Origin: Diploptera punctata | Taxonomy: Eukaryota; Arthropoda; Insecta; Blattodea; Blaberidae | Assembly: GCA_030220185.1 (NCBI GenBank) | Contig: JASPKZ010004203.1 | Location: 51,001 to 115,000 of the forward strand | Direction of reading: 5' to 3' | Length of the DNA stretch: 64,000 nucleotides | In this document: positions 41,366 through 51,485 of the stretch, one piece after another | Position numbering within the stretch: position 1 is the stretch's first letter | Layout of the letters: every line of letters begins with the position of its first letter | Made by a program: the position numbers and the translations under genes | Notes under the pieces: generated by a model | Told to the model about the DNA's origin: nothing | Databases searched by the model: none | Seen by the model: only the letters and a program-made list of their open reading frames with translations

Positions 41366-41892
41366 AGAATAGAATAGAATAAATTTAAATATCGTTTTTT
41401 GGACTTTAAATATGCAGAAAGTCAATCCAGTTACACAAAACATGTTATTGAAACTGGTCATGACAGAGAAAATGCGGAAATATCTGGATAGAAAGACAAA
41501 CAACGCAAAGATAGATGGAGGAGATAAAGAGTTTAAAATAAATGGGCAAATACTATGAATTTAAACAGGAATGTACCCAATAAAAACAATTCTCTCTTCA
41601 TAATTATCACAAACAATAAATAGCAATAACCTTCTGATGATGATAAAATTCGGCACAATTAAAAAAACAATAAAGTTGTAAAATTGAGGAAGACAGTCCC
41701 GTTAAGGTATGATATTAATTTTATAATTTTACATGTTTCAATTTTATATTTTGATACTTACGTTTACAGAATGTCCAATTAAACTTGGGTCTTAAAGGAA
41801 TTATATCCTACACCAATTCTTGACAAACCATGGATGCTTCTGTTATTACTAGGCTTCGCAATTTTGTCCCCGGAATTATATTGGATCATGTG
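41366..41892. other. AT-rich DNA, nothing recognised
   Basis: No family match or motif. Confidence 0.45.
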
Positions 41893-42105
41893 CTCTCTCC
41901 TGTACATTAAAATGACGTCAGTCAGAGGTACAAGCAGGTTACATGAACACTATGGTTTATCAACCAATTGTGCTGTTTATAAAGGAGTACTGTATTTGTA
42001 TGAGGAGTTCGTAGTCATGCAGGTCAGTCGTAGAGAAAGTACACCACCCAGTTATATCTACACTGCAGTTGTTTATTGTGAAATCTATTAAAACTTAGTT
42101 GCAAT
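41893..42105 (+). repeat. Direct repeat flanking the Tigger-like element, left copy
   Basis: ACATTAAAATGACGTCAGTC to TACACTGCAGTTG matches 47493-47666 at roughly 92% and then 48035-48090 (GTGAAATCTATTAAAAC). The left copy is contiguous; the right copy carries about 370 extra bp in the middle. An 85-codon frame crosses this copy, and the right copy has a stop in the same frame. Confidence 0.8.
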
Positions 42106-42284
42106 GTGGTCATTAATCATGAATGATATGCTCCACTATTTACTCGTACATTCACTGTACAGTAAAAGCTCCTTATTCGCGGGAATATGCTCCGCAAACA
42201 TTCCGCGAATACGGAATGGTAATTTGAATGGGTGTATAGGAGATATGTTCCAAGGTTCCAGAATAAAATACAAATTACTTTACT

Positions 42285-42776
42285 TACTCACCGGCACTAT
42301 CGAAACCGTAGGTTCATGGCCGCGCGGACATAAGCTCTCCATACATCCCTATCCTGAGCTAATGCTTCCCAATCATTCCCTGTATAATCTACTTCCCTCA
42401 AATCATAGTTAATGTTATTCTCCCACCTCATTCTTGGTCTACTAACTGGGCGTTTTCCCTCTGGCTTTCCTACAAGAAGCTTCCATGCAAGTCTTTCATT
42501 CCCCATTCGTGCAACATGTCCTGCACATCGCAGTCTACGAGACTTAATTGTTCTTATTATATCTGGCTTCCTATAAAGACCATGTAGTTCATTGTTGTGT
42601 AGTCTTCTCCATTCACCTGTCTATTCATCTCTCTTTGGTAAAAAAATTTCCTAAGTACTTTATTCTCAAATACTTGTAATCTCCTTTCCTCCTTTAAAGT
42701 AAGAGTCCATGTTTCGCACCCATATAATATAACTGGTAGAATAATAGTTCTATATATTTTCAGTTTAACGTTTTTT
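42285..42776 (-). pseudogene. LINE-T C-terminal tail
   Basis: The same region as the many truncated copies: LRVFENKVLRKFF-type and RSLRLRCAGHVARMG segments, then KLLVGKPEGKRPVSRPRMRW, VDYTGNDWEALAQDRDVWRA and YVRAAMNLRFR before the stop. The TAAGTAAAG tail lies next to the target duplication. Confidence 0.92.
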
Positions 42777-44270
42777 TTAAAGGAGTTGGGACATCAAGAG
42801 TCTCTGCAATGCATAATAGCACGCATTTCCAGAATTGAGCCTATGTTTAATTTCTTTGTGCATCTCATTCCTATTTGTCATTATTGTTCCTAGGTATTTG
42901 AATTCAGCCACTTGCTCGAAATTTCCCTCATTTGTCATTAGCTGTCCATTTCCATTATATAATGCATTTCTACGTGTGACCATATATTTTGTTTTATTGA
43001 TATTTACTTCCAGTCCTAATTTCTTAGTGTTACTCATTAGTGTGTGCGTGTTGTCTTTTAGTATCTCCTCGCTATCGGCCAATAGTACTACATCATCAGC
43101 ATAAACTAACAGCTTATTAATACCATTGAGTTGTAAGCCTTCCTCATTCTCTAAAGATTTAATGGCATGCTCTAGTACAAAATTAAATAGTAGAGGAGAT
43201 AGTGCATCTCCTCGCTTCAACCCATTCTGGATTTCAAAAGTGTTCGAAAACTGTTTGCCTACACGCACCATACTCTTTGTGCCACTTAGACACATTCGTA
43301 TAAGTCTAACTAACTTTTTAGGAATTCCGAACTCCAGCAGGATACTATAACTTCTCCCTCTTAATTGAATCATATGCATTTTTGAAGTCTACATATGTAC
43401 CATTATATTCCCATTTCTTTTCTAAAATCTGTCTCATACTAAGAATCTGATCTGTTGAAGACCTGTTTCTTCTAAATGCACATTGATGATCTCCTAGAAT
43501 GCCATCAATATAGGGAGTAAGTCTGCTTACTAATATATTTGTTAGTATTTTGTACGAAGTTGAAAGTAAATGAGATGCCCCTGTAGTTGTTGCAATCAGT
43601 TTTATCTACTTTCTTATAAATTGGTACGATAATTGATTCCTTCCATTCATCTGGAAGAGCTTCTTTTTCCCAAATCATACTAAGCAACCAGCGTATCTTG
43701 TCCATCAATTTTTCTCCCCCTGATTTTATCAGTTCCGCTGGGATCTCATCTGAACCTGATGCTTTATACATCTTCAATTTTTCAATCGCCATTTCAACTT
43801 AATGCACTTGGTTCTGCGACTAGCATTTCTGCTGTCTGTAAATTATCCTCCTCAATGTCCTGTTCTATATGTTCATTTAATAGCTGATTAAAGTAACTTT
43901 ACCATCTATTTAATATACTCCTGGAATCTGCAATCATATCCCCATTTTCATTCCGAATTATGTTTGTTCTAGCCTGAAACCTTTTCTTCTCTATACTAAT
44001 TCCCTGATATAATTCTCTAATGTTCCTATTTTTTGCGTTCATTTCAAGATCATTAATCTTCTCTCTCAAATATTCTCTCTTTTTACTCTTTCGTGACTTG
44101 GTGGTTTCCCGTCTAATAGTACCCAATTGCTCTAAATTTATCTCATTTGGCTCGTGTAACCATTTAATTTTTGCTAGCTTTCTTTTCTTTACAATATCGG
44201 CATATTCCTCATCAAACCATTTCTTGTTCTGCCTCTTTTTTAAACAACTAATGTTTTCTGATGCTGCCAA
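42777..44270 (-). pseudogene. LINE-T linker and reverse transcriptase domain
   Basis: Linker KKRQNKKWFDEEYADIVKKR (44230-44170), then YKASGSDEIPAELIKSGG and DEWKESIIVPIYKK, NNYRGISF, and the palm: SILLEFGIPKKLVRLIRMCL, NGLKRGDALSPLLFNFVLE, and LLVYADDVVLLADSEE near 43110-43060, with the catalytic YADD intact. EFKYLGTIMTNRNEMHKEIK follows. A 200-codon open stretch (42777-43379) holds the catalytic centre. Frameshifts near 43560 and 43380. Confidence 0.93.
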
Positions 44271-44297
44271 TTTAATAGTATCTCATATAGCCTCCTA

Positions 44298-45210
44298 TTA
44301 TTTATTTATATAAGTTTCTTCTTCGTTTGTCACATTGTCATCAGAAGATTCCAGTAGTTCAAATCTATTAGCAATTTTGATTTGGGATCCTTGCCGCATT
44401 TCATCATTTTTCAAGTTTTTTAATTCAAATTTTACAGAATCATCTTTAGTGTTTGTTCCTCTCATTAGCGATAGCCGTTGTCTAATTTTCACCCTGACCA
44501 GATGATGATCCGAATTGCAGTCTGTCCCTCTAACTGATCTAATATCGATGATGCTACTGTGCCAGCGTTTGTCCACTAATACATGATCTATTTGGTTCCG
44601 ATTTTCGCCATCTGGAGACGTCCAGGTGTATTTATGAATATCCTTATGCTGAAATGTTGTGCTCTTAACAATGAGTTTCTTTGATATGGCGATGGTGACT
44701 AATCTAACCCCATTGTCGTTACTATCTTCATGAAGACTGAATTTGCCTATTGTTGGTTTGAATATATCTTCCCGCCCCACTTTTGCATTAAAATCTCCTA
44801 AGACAATTTTCATATGATATCGATGATATCGTGAAAGGCTATCAAACAAGCATTCTAATTCTCATAGAACTCATCCTTGATCTTGTCATCTTTATTTTCT
44901 GTGGGGGCATGTACATTTACAATTATAAAATCATGTTGTTTACCCTTTAGAATTATGTATGATATCCTATCACTAACAAACTTAATATCTCGGATAGCCG
45001 ATAAGATACTCCTTCTGACTAAAAAACCTGTTCCAAACGCATTCTTATTCTGCACCTCCATAGTATAATGCAAAGCTTCCTGATACGTGACTATCTTCTC
45101 CTGGCCACCTAACTTCCTGTAAAGCGACTATATCAAAGGGCGATTTATCTAATTCCCGTGTTAATATCACTAGTGCCCCGCTATTTTATAAAGTCCTAAC
45201 ATTCCATGTT
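44298..45210 (-). pseudogene. LINE-T APE endonuclease domain
   Basis: LGTWNVRTL (about 45207-45180) starts the domain, followed by DIVALQEVRWPGE (catalytic E region, about 45130-45095), FIIVNVHAPTENK, IVLGDFNAKVGRED (about 44805-44765), YTWTSPDGENRNQIDHVLVD, and RGTDCNSDHHLVRVKI (S-D-H, about 44520-44470). Split by an internal stop and by frameshifts near 45070 and 44850. Family role: nicking chromosomal DNA to prime reverse transcription. Confidence 0.92.
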
Positions 45211-45545
45211 CCTAGGAACATGTCCCTGTGTTTGAGCCTTTGGGATGAGTTCCCTGAAGTAGTCCCCGCCCGGAGAACCGAATGGGGGACTATTTGACCT
45301 CCGAAAAAATTTACCCCAGTTGAACCTATGTCCGCATTTCTTGACGGTTGTATTTTTACGGTGAAAGATCGTCACTCTTTTGACCAAGATACTTTTTTCG
45401 TCTGGCTTATCATCTTCGACCAGCCCGGCATGGGTAACCCTATCGGCAGCAATACTACCGCCAGCATAGCTCTCAGGATCATTTAAGCACGCAAGCCACT
45501 CCACCAAGACAAGGTAAAGATACCATGGAGGGGATAAAATACAAA
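45196..45545 (-). pseudogene. LINE-T 5' frame of unknown function
   Basis: About 115 codons including LVEWLACLNDPESYAGGS, RVTHAGLVEDDKPDEKS, RVTIFHRKNTTVKKCGHRFN and the final GHVPRNMEC, where it runs into the endonuclease start in another frame. The part up to RFNWGK also occurs in the deleted copy, with substitutions. Not a recognised domain. It could be a short ORF1 or an N-terminal extension of ORF2. Confidence 0.6.
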
Positions 45546-45608
45546 TTATCAAAGTAAAATCAATTAATGAGAGATTTTGAACAATTTATATTAATTATTA
45601 TTGTCAGG

Positions 45609-46515
45609 ATGTGGATTCCGGAGTGAAAGATCATGTATTGATAATATTTTCTGTATTAGACAATTACAAGAGAAAATCCTAGCAAAAAATAAAGAACTAC
45701 ATATGACATTTATTGATTTAGAGATGGCATGTGATAGTGTACCTCGACTATTGTTATGGATGGCAATGAGAAATGTGAATATCTGTGATAAATGGATTAA
45801 TATTGTTAGGAGGATCTATAGTAATACAAAAGCTAATGTAAAAATACAGAATAATTTAACAGAGGAATTCACAGTGAATAAAGGCCTTAAGCAGGGATGC
45901 AGTTTGTCACCAATTCTTTTTAACATTTATTTAGACCAGGCTCTTATCTTATGGTATAAAAAATGTTCTGAAATGGGTATTCGTATAGGAGGAAAAGTAC
46001 TGCATTCATTGTTGTTTGCAGATGATCAAATAATTTTTGTAGGGGATGAAGATGATATGAAATATATGATAAATAAATTAATGGAAGAATATAAAAAATG
46101 GGGACTGAATATAAATTTACAAAAAACAGAATATATGTGTTTGGGAAAGGATGTGGATGACCTCATACTTGGAACAGGGAAAATAAAAAAATGTGAATTT
46201 TTTAAATATCTTGGGTCAATTATTACAAGTTTGGGTACCTGCGAGAGAGATGTACAGACTAAAATTACAATGGCAAAAAATGCAACTAAGACATTACATG
46301 GAGTAATTTGGAACAAAAATATTACAAAGGAAACTAAAATGAAAATTTATAAGAGCATAATACAGAATATTTTGTCATATGGAAGCGAAACTTGGTCTTT
46401 GACGGAATTACAAAAGAATAAAATTAGAACAATTGAATTTGATTATTTTAGAAGAAGCCTACAAAAAACAAGACAGGATAAAATAAGAAATGAATGTCAC
46501 CACATCTGTTGTTAA
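45609..46515 (+). pseudogene. LINE-R reverse transcriptase, about 300 open codons
   Basis: GFRSERSCIDNIFCIRQLQE, FIDLEMACDSVPR (first palm Asp; the usual K-A-Y/F is altered to M-A-C), NKGLKQGCSLSPILFNIYLD, LHSLLFADDQIIF (catalytic FADD at about codon 139), WGLNINLQKTEYM, FFKYLGSIITSLG, then the thumb and LSYGSETWSLTELQKNKIRT. It lacks the endonuclease and the first reverse transcriptase motifs by 5' truncation, so it cannot act alone. A +1 change near 46495 moves the tail to another frame. Confidence 0.93.
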
Positions 46516-46723
46516 GAGGATTGAAAATCAAACGCTTAAATGGTATGGCCATGTACAAAGAATGGAAAATGAAAGATGGTCAAAAAATATATACCAATGG
46601 CCACCCCCTGGAAGAAATAAACGTGGCAGACCAAGATGGAAATGGAAAACCTACGTCAGAACAATAATGGAGGATAGAAATTTGGAAGAGGGAGATCGGA
46701 ATGATAGAGATAAATGGAACTGA
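46490..46723 (+). pseudogene. LINE-R C-terminal tail
   Basis: Continues the protein after a frameshift: KRIENQTLKWYGHVQRMENE, RWSKNIYQWPPPGRNKRGRP, RWKWKTYVRTIMEDRNLEEG, ending DRDKWN. W-Y-G-H-V and P-P-G-R-x-x-R-G-R-P are standard for this LINE group. The upstream frame ends at 46515, so one short indel near 46490 explains the shift. Confidence 0.9.
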
Positions 46724-46782
46724 AGACAGCAAACCTATAAGTGGGGGAAAGCCGAAGAAGAAGAAGAAGATTATTGTCAGGC

Positions 46783-46960
46783 TTATTCAAGGGATTAAAG
46801 AAGTTAGTAAATGTTCCCTGTTTTGCCGCTTTTATAAGGTTTTTCAATTCAGATTGACATTCAGCGATAGATTTCCTTATTTTGTCTCCGGATTCCTTGC
46901 TGAATTGTACAGTTGATTCATTAACATTGAAACAGCGTGATATAGATGCAAACGACTAGC
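46783..46960 (-). pseudogene. CENP-B-type helix-turn-helix fragment of a pogo/Tigger transposase
   Basis: Minus strand, one frame: SFASISRCFNVNESTVQFSK, ESGDKIRKSIAECQSELKNL and IKAAKQGTFTNFFNPLNKP. The pattern I-S-x-x-F-N-V-N-E-S-T-V followed by D-K-I-R-K-S-I-A is that of pogo/Tigger and CENP-B-like DNA-binding domains. It sits at the expected 5' end of an element whose 5' terminus is at 47488. No catalytic part remains. Confidence 0.65.
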
Positions 46961-47492
46961 CAACACTTAAGCGGTAAAAGATTTATTTTTTACTTTAAGC
47001 GGCAACACTATTTTTTCCGCTTCGGAACTAATTTTCTTTCCTTTTATTCGACATTATAAATTGGCAACAAAGCAGAAGAGACACGTGTTACTCAATCAAA
47101 ATTATTGCAACCAATAACAAATTGAAACAATGAAACACCGATCGTGGCGAGGGTGGTATTTATCAACGGACATAGCGGCACGTTAATTACGGTGGCGGCG
47201 GCTTCTATCAACGAACTTTAGGCTTAGTGACAATAAGGATTGTTTTTTTATATTAATTTGTCCATTTGGTTTGAATCGCTCTTTGTAAAAGCCGCCTTGG
47301 CACGTGCCTGCAGTAAAAAAAAGTTGCCGATGCGTTAATAAATGATACTAATGTTTCTAATATACGGTACCCACTGGATCCGCGAATAAAATCATTTTTA
47401 GCCACGAATACAGGAACTGTGTCACAAGTTTTAACCCGCGAATAATGTAAACGCGAATAAGGGAACCGTGAATAAGGAGCTTTTACTGCATT

Positions 47493-48090
47493 AGATCTCC
47501 TGGTACATTAAAATGACGTCAGTCAGAGGTACAAGCAGGTTACATGAACACTATGGTTTATGAACTAATTGTGCTGTTATTTAGGAATACTGTATTTATA
47601 TGAGGAGTTCGTTGTCATCCAGGTCAGTCGTAGAGAAAGCACACCAGCCAGTTATATATACATCACACTTCTGGCTTCTGTGGCTGTCTATGGTGTATGG
47701 TGCTGTAAGAGGAGAGGACGAATTACAGATACTGCCAGCAACTATCCTCAGTTTTGAAAACATAATAGTTACTACACGTTGCGTTTTTTATCTACTAGTT
47801 CTGGGTAAGTGAATAGTTAGGGGATGGTCTAATAAGTTTGAAGTGTTCATTATAGAATAGTTTTTTTTTAATAACATATATATGTTTATTACGATTATTT
47901 ATTATTATTATCATTATAATAATAATTATTATTATTAAGAAAATGTTTTTTGCATGGCTACTAATTCCCTTCCCCACTCAGCAATGTTCCTGCCACGCGC
48001 CTTTGGTTTAAACAACACGGCTACAGTTATCAGAACTGGTGCTGTACACTGCAGTTGTGTGGAAAAGTGTGAAATATATTAAAACCTATT
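47493..48090 (+). repeat. Direct repeat, right copy, with a 370-bp internal segment
   Basis: 47493-47666 and about 48035-48090 together match the left copy at 41893-42105. The segment 47667-48034 between them is present only here; its ends show no clear inverted repeat or GT-AG pair. It includes an A/T-rich stretch at 47868-47940. Confidence 0.75.
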
Positions 48091-48827
48091 TGTAGTAGTT
48101 ATTATATAAAATAAAAACTCTAATACAATTCACTGCGCTGTACCGCCTCTTACGAGTGAATGTCATATATTTGAACTCCCTGCGAACCAGGCAATACTTC
48201 TCGATAAATTTAGAATCCGATTTTGTGACAAAACCATGAAGCCAACTTATTGCTTGTAAAAAATGAACTTCTCCGTTGTGCAATTGCCCTGAATGACTAG
48301 CAGAAACTGCTCTTCATCTTATGACTAAGTACATTCTGTTTGTAACAAAGACCGGCACCTCTGCCAATCACATCAACACAGGCGGACTACAATATCACAT
48401 CAAATACATATTCCACACTCACCAAGAAAAATAGATTTCTTCCGCATGTTACGTAATGTTATTGTAATTAAAATTTATGTATTATCCGACACAGCGGAAC
48501 ATTGACCTGCTTCGTTTCTGGATAATTTGCGAACTAATGCCGTGTTATCCCGCGTACACTCGCTTCACGCCAGTCTGTGGCGTCAGGGAGTTCAGCTATT
48601 ACCCTAAGTAAGCTGGGTAAGTGCATCATTTGCTGTTTGTTTCTGACTATGCGTGGATTAGTATCTACGTCCGTGCGACGCAGCAAGAGTGCTGCTGTGA
48701 CTGTAGGTAAGCGTTCCGCTGTGTCGTATTATGCATATATCTGTAAATACCCTGTAAAATATTTCTCGGTGAAACGGGGTATAAACTAGTTTCTTTTGTT
48801 AAAAAAACATGAAAACATAATTATTTT
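48091..48827. other. Unannotated DNA
   Basis: 48530-48720 is moderately GC-rich and includes a 70-codon plus frame (48577-48789) without motifs. No repeat match in the window. GTAAG occurs twice after AG (48613, 48705), which could be chance. Confidence 0.4.
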
Positions 48828-48958
48828 ATTAACTAACTTACTCGTTTGTAGAAGTTTCATGGCCGCAGGGACATAATCTCTCCATACATACCTATTCTGA
48901 GCTAATATTTTCCAATCATTCCATGTATAATTTACCTCCTTCAAATAACGGTATATTA
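48828..48958 (-). pseudogene. LINE-T 3' end, short and decayed
   Basis: TAACTAACTTACTCGTTTGT tail, then GTTTCATGGCCGCAGGGACA and CTCTCCATACATACCTATTC, inverse of the RAYVRAAMN coding end, up to TTTACCTCCTTCAAATA. Truncated after about 130 bp. Confidence 0.85.
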
Positions 48959-49236
48959 CGTTTCAAAATTACATGCAATTCGGGGCATCCAATCTCACAG
49001 CCAGTAGATTAAATAAGTGTGTTACGTGTAGCCAATAAATGTTTCATTTAACGGCTACGTTATGGCCATCCCTGTAATGAGGACAGTTCCTTCATACCTA
49101 CATACCATCTGCTTTTATTTTAAAGTGTCTTTTTTTTCGACTGTTGAACACGTACACTTAAAGAAAAATATATATAAAGAGCATTGAACATTTAGCCGCT
49201 GGAATGTTCCCATTTTTTAAACTAACGGCAAACGTA

Positions 49237-49241
<5 letters not shown>

Positions 49242-49305
<64 letters not shown>

Positions 49306-49400
49306 ATTTGCGCGTGCGTGGGCACATGCGTGCGCGTGTGCGTGAGAGTGTGTATGTGAGTGTCTGTGCATGTGTGTGTGTACGCGCGCGTGCGTGTGTG
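49242..49400. repeat. (TA)n(TG)n complex microsatellite
   Basis: About 15 TA dinucleotides, then about 16 TG, grading into mixed purine-pyrimidine alternation (GCGCGTGCG, TACGCGCGCG). The alternation is of the type that can adopt Z-DNA. Confidence 0.95.
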
Positions 49401-49471
49401 TGAAAATAGTTACATTTAACGTATGATGGAATTAAATTTTCCACCTTGCAAGAATTGACAGTTTTACGACT

Positions 49472-49935
49472 GGTATCGGAAATTATCATAAGTAATGCCA
49501 CGAGTGATTTCCAAATTATCGATAAATTCACGACTCACGAAGTGAGGAGTGAATTTATCTAGAGAATTTGGAAATCAAGAGTGGCATTTGTTAGGACTAT
49601 TTAACGAATAAAATTAAGCTGTTTACTCACAAATCATTATTTAACTATGGTTATTTTAAAATATTTATATATTTAATGTAAACGGCGATGTTTGAAAACA
49701 AATGAGAAACGATAGGTACGCTTCTACTGCTTCTTTTGTTTATCACTGCAACCAGATCATACTATTTATTGCCAAAGGAACGCAATATTGTAAGGAGGAG
49801 CTTTCTTTAATATGGTAATTATAACACTGATAAATATTTGGTGAAACACGACTCTGATTGGTTGTAAAACAGAAATCATTAAAACGTGATTGGTCATTGA
49901 CTCCCATTTGGGGCACGAGTTAAATAGTCCATAAA
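49472..49935 (+). repeat. Repeat F, copy 3
   Basis: The left part (AATGCCACGAGTGATTTCCA ... TTTGGAAATCAAGAGTGGCAT) is a self-palindrome of about 100 nt. The core from GGACTATTTAACGAATAAAA (49593) to GGGCACGAGTTAAATAGTCC (49912-49931) has about 13-bp inverted ends. Contains AAACGGCGATGTTTGAAAAC and GGAGGAGCTTTCTTTAATAT in common with the other two copies. Confidence 0.88.
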
Positions 49936-50017
49936 ATATAATTTTTCAATCATTATAACTTAAAAAGGCCTAACTATTATTTATACAAATTTGTTAAAAA
50001 ATAAGAATTGCGTTGCT

Positions 50018-50100
50018 TCTTACCAAGCGAGTTGGTTCAGGAGGTAGCGGTATTAGAGAGGTCCCTGGCTCAAATCCCGGTGCTGAACAGCCTCGGTTTG
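50018..50100 (+). mobile_element. tRNA-like SINE head
   Basis: CCAAGCGAGTTGGTTCAGGA (box A-like) and CCCTGGCTCAAATCCCGGTG (box B). CCTCAGTCGCC follows, as in some insect SINE bodies. No second copy seen. Confidence 0.5.
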
Positions 50101-50504
50101 TTTCCTGACTTTCCTCAGTCGCCTATACAAATTCTGGCTTGGATTTAATTATCAAGGCGAATTTAATATTCATCATTTCATAATATAATTGAATTAAAAT
50201 CAGTGAACAAAAAACACTTTGTGAGGTTAGAACCATAAGGTTCTATCGGAGTTTTTAAAGATCCTCAGGAGAACGATTAAAATATAGAATCAATAGATAT
50301 AGGATAGTAATGATTGACCTGCACAGTACTCGGATAGTATACGTATAATGTTAGGGACCATTAAAACCGTTAATATGATAAACAATGCAAAAAAATGTTT
50401 TAACCTCGCGACTCGACAAACACAATTCCTAGATGCGATATGACTTAGATTTTAAGGTGTCTATTAATAAGAATGATGTAGAAATATTCTCATTCTTCAA
50501 TAAG

Positions 50505-51485
50505 AGATTAGTTTCTTAAGCCTGTTCCGGCTTCACATATTCTACAACCAAAGTTTCCGTGGTCTTCCCATATCTCTCCTTCCTTTAGGTTTATAATAGA
50601 ACATTCTTCTAGGAATATGACTGTAGCTCATTATTTCTAGGTGTTCAATCCATTGATCTCTATAATGATGAATCCTTTCCTCTAATGATATTACATTTAA
50701 TTATTTTCTTATATCCTCATTTTTAAATTTATCTAACCTCTTGTAAACCTTAACTGATTTCAAAAACCTCATTTCTGCATCCTGTACGTAATGTGTTAAT
50801 GCCATTTCGTGTCATGGTCTATGTTTCTGAACCGTATAGTAGAAGTGGTATTGCGTCACCGTATAGAACTTCATTTGAGTTTGCTTTCTCGTTTTTCCTT
50901 TCAATGCTCTATTTATTGTACCGCATATCTGTTGGAAAAGAGAAAGATTTTACATTCACTAGTATATTTATAAGTCCCGCGCCGTAGCCGACTGGTTCAG
51001 GCAAGATGCCTAAGAGACTTGCTCTGTTTCGAGTTCTCATGGAGGAAGATATTTTCTCATGGAATTTCGGCTAGTGTAGGACTGGTGCCCACTCAGCATC
51101 GTGGATAGGTACAATAAGTAGCGACTCCTGATTGAGAACACCAGCTGTAACGGCTGGGGGATCCGACATGCTGACCATATGTCACCCCTACACTGGCTTA
51201 CTACCGTCTCTCTCCGTGATTAACACATGTGGACGTGAGGCCAGAAACCGGCTGGTAGGCCAAGGGCCTTCTAGGCCTGTCGCGCTTGGAGTATATTTAT
51301 GCATTAATTTGCATCCTAATTTTTTTGAAACTTGTGACCTGTTCTAATGGAGTATCGTGTAGTATTATTTTTGTACGAACGCTATATTTTCCTCGAAAAG
51401 CCATTGTTTTTGTTTTTTGTTCTGAAATTTTAAAACGATATAATTATTATATTTCTGACTTATCTTTTGTAAAAATAATCCATTA
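50505..51485 (-). pseudogene. LINE reverse transcriptase end and C-terminal tail, split by SINE-D
   Basis: Minus order: NNGFRGKYSVRTKIILHDTP and LEQVTSFKKI (51420-51310, like KVMAFKG--PVRTKI), then past the SINE KEKRKQTQMKFYTVT, VQDAEMRFLKSVKVYKRLDK, FKNEDIRK, EERIHHYRDQWIEHLEIM, SHIPRRMFYYKPKGRRDMGR and PRKLWL. Frame changes and stops are frequent. Confidence 0.85.
50972..51289 (+). mobile_element. SINE-D, complete, 11-bp target duplication
   Basis: CCCGCGCCGTAGCCGACTGG head, GTAGGACTGGTGCCCACTCA, AGCATCGTGGATAGG, GGCTGGGGGATCCGACATGC, ACACATGTGGACGTGAGGCC and the end CCTGTCGCGCTTGG. AGTATATTTAT lies at 50961-50971 and 51290-51300. Gives the family's full length here, 318 bp. Confidence 0.95.

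Larger units (their letters stand above)
42278..45533 (-). mobile_element. LINE-T, near full-length APE-type non-LTR retrotransposon, 15-bp target duplication
   Basis: A 3,256-bp copy flanked by ATAAAATACAAATTA (42263-42277 and 45534-45548). Its 5' end (CCCTCCATGGTATC on minus) is the same as in the deleted copy at 23321-23660, so it is the true element start. Order on minus: 5' frame, endonuclease, linker, reverse transcriptase, C-terminal G-R-P tail, TAAGTAAAG tail. Frames are broken in at least five places. Features recall the RTE-like LINE group, but the clade is not settled here. It is the parent form of about a dozen truncated copies in the window. Confidence 0.95.
45609..46769 (+). mobile_element. 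LINE-R, 5'-truncated, 12-bp target duplication and GAA tail
   Basis: ATTATTGTCAGG stands at 45597-45608 and 46770-46781. The 3' end is a (GAA)n tail (46754-46769), the 5' end begins within the reverse transcriptase fingers. It is inserted into Tigger-like sequence 60 bp from the LINE-T insertion. The perfect duplication and long open frames mark it as one of the youngest insertions here. Confidence 0.96.
42160..47488 (-). mobile_element. pogo/Tigger-like DNA transposon remnant, loaded with two LINEs
   Basis: The left end CAGTAAAAGCTCCTTATTCG (then CGG) and the right end CGTGAATAAGGAGCTTTTACTG are 22/23 matching inverted repeats. TA precedes the left end; the right flank is CA, perhaps a mutated TA. 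Without the inserted LINEs (42278-45533, 45609-46769) about 890 bp remain, holding a CENP-B-type helix-turn-helix fragment on the minus strand. The catalytic transposase domain is missing. Confidence 0.8.

Noticed and set aside
42297..42506. Separate gene encoding the KLLVGKPEGKRPVSRPRMRW protein
   Set aside because: This is the LINE-T C-terminal tail; the same piece recurs at 13460, 19222, 24657, 52526 and elsewhere as 5'-truncated retrotransposon copies.
48577..48789. Possible exon with GTAAG donors
   Set aside because: Only short GT words support it; no acceptor, no domain, no second exon found.
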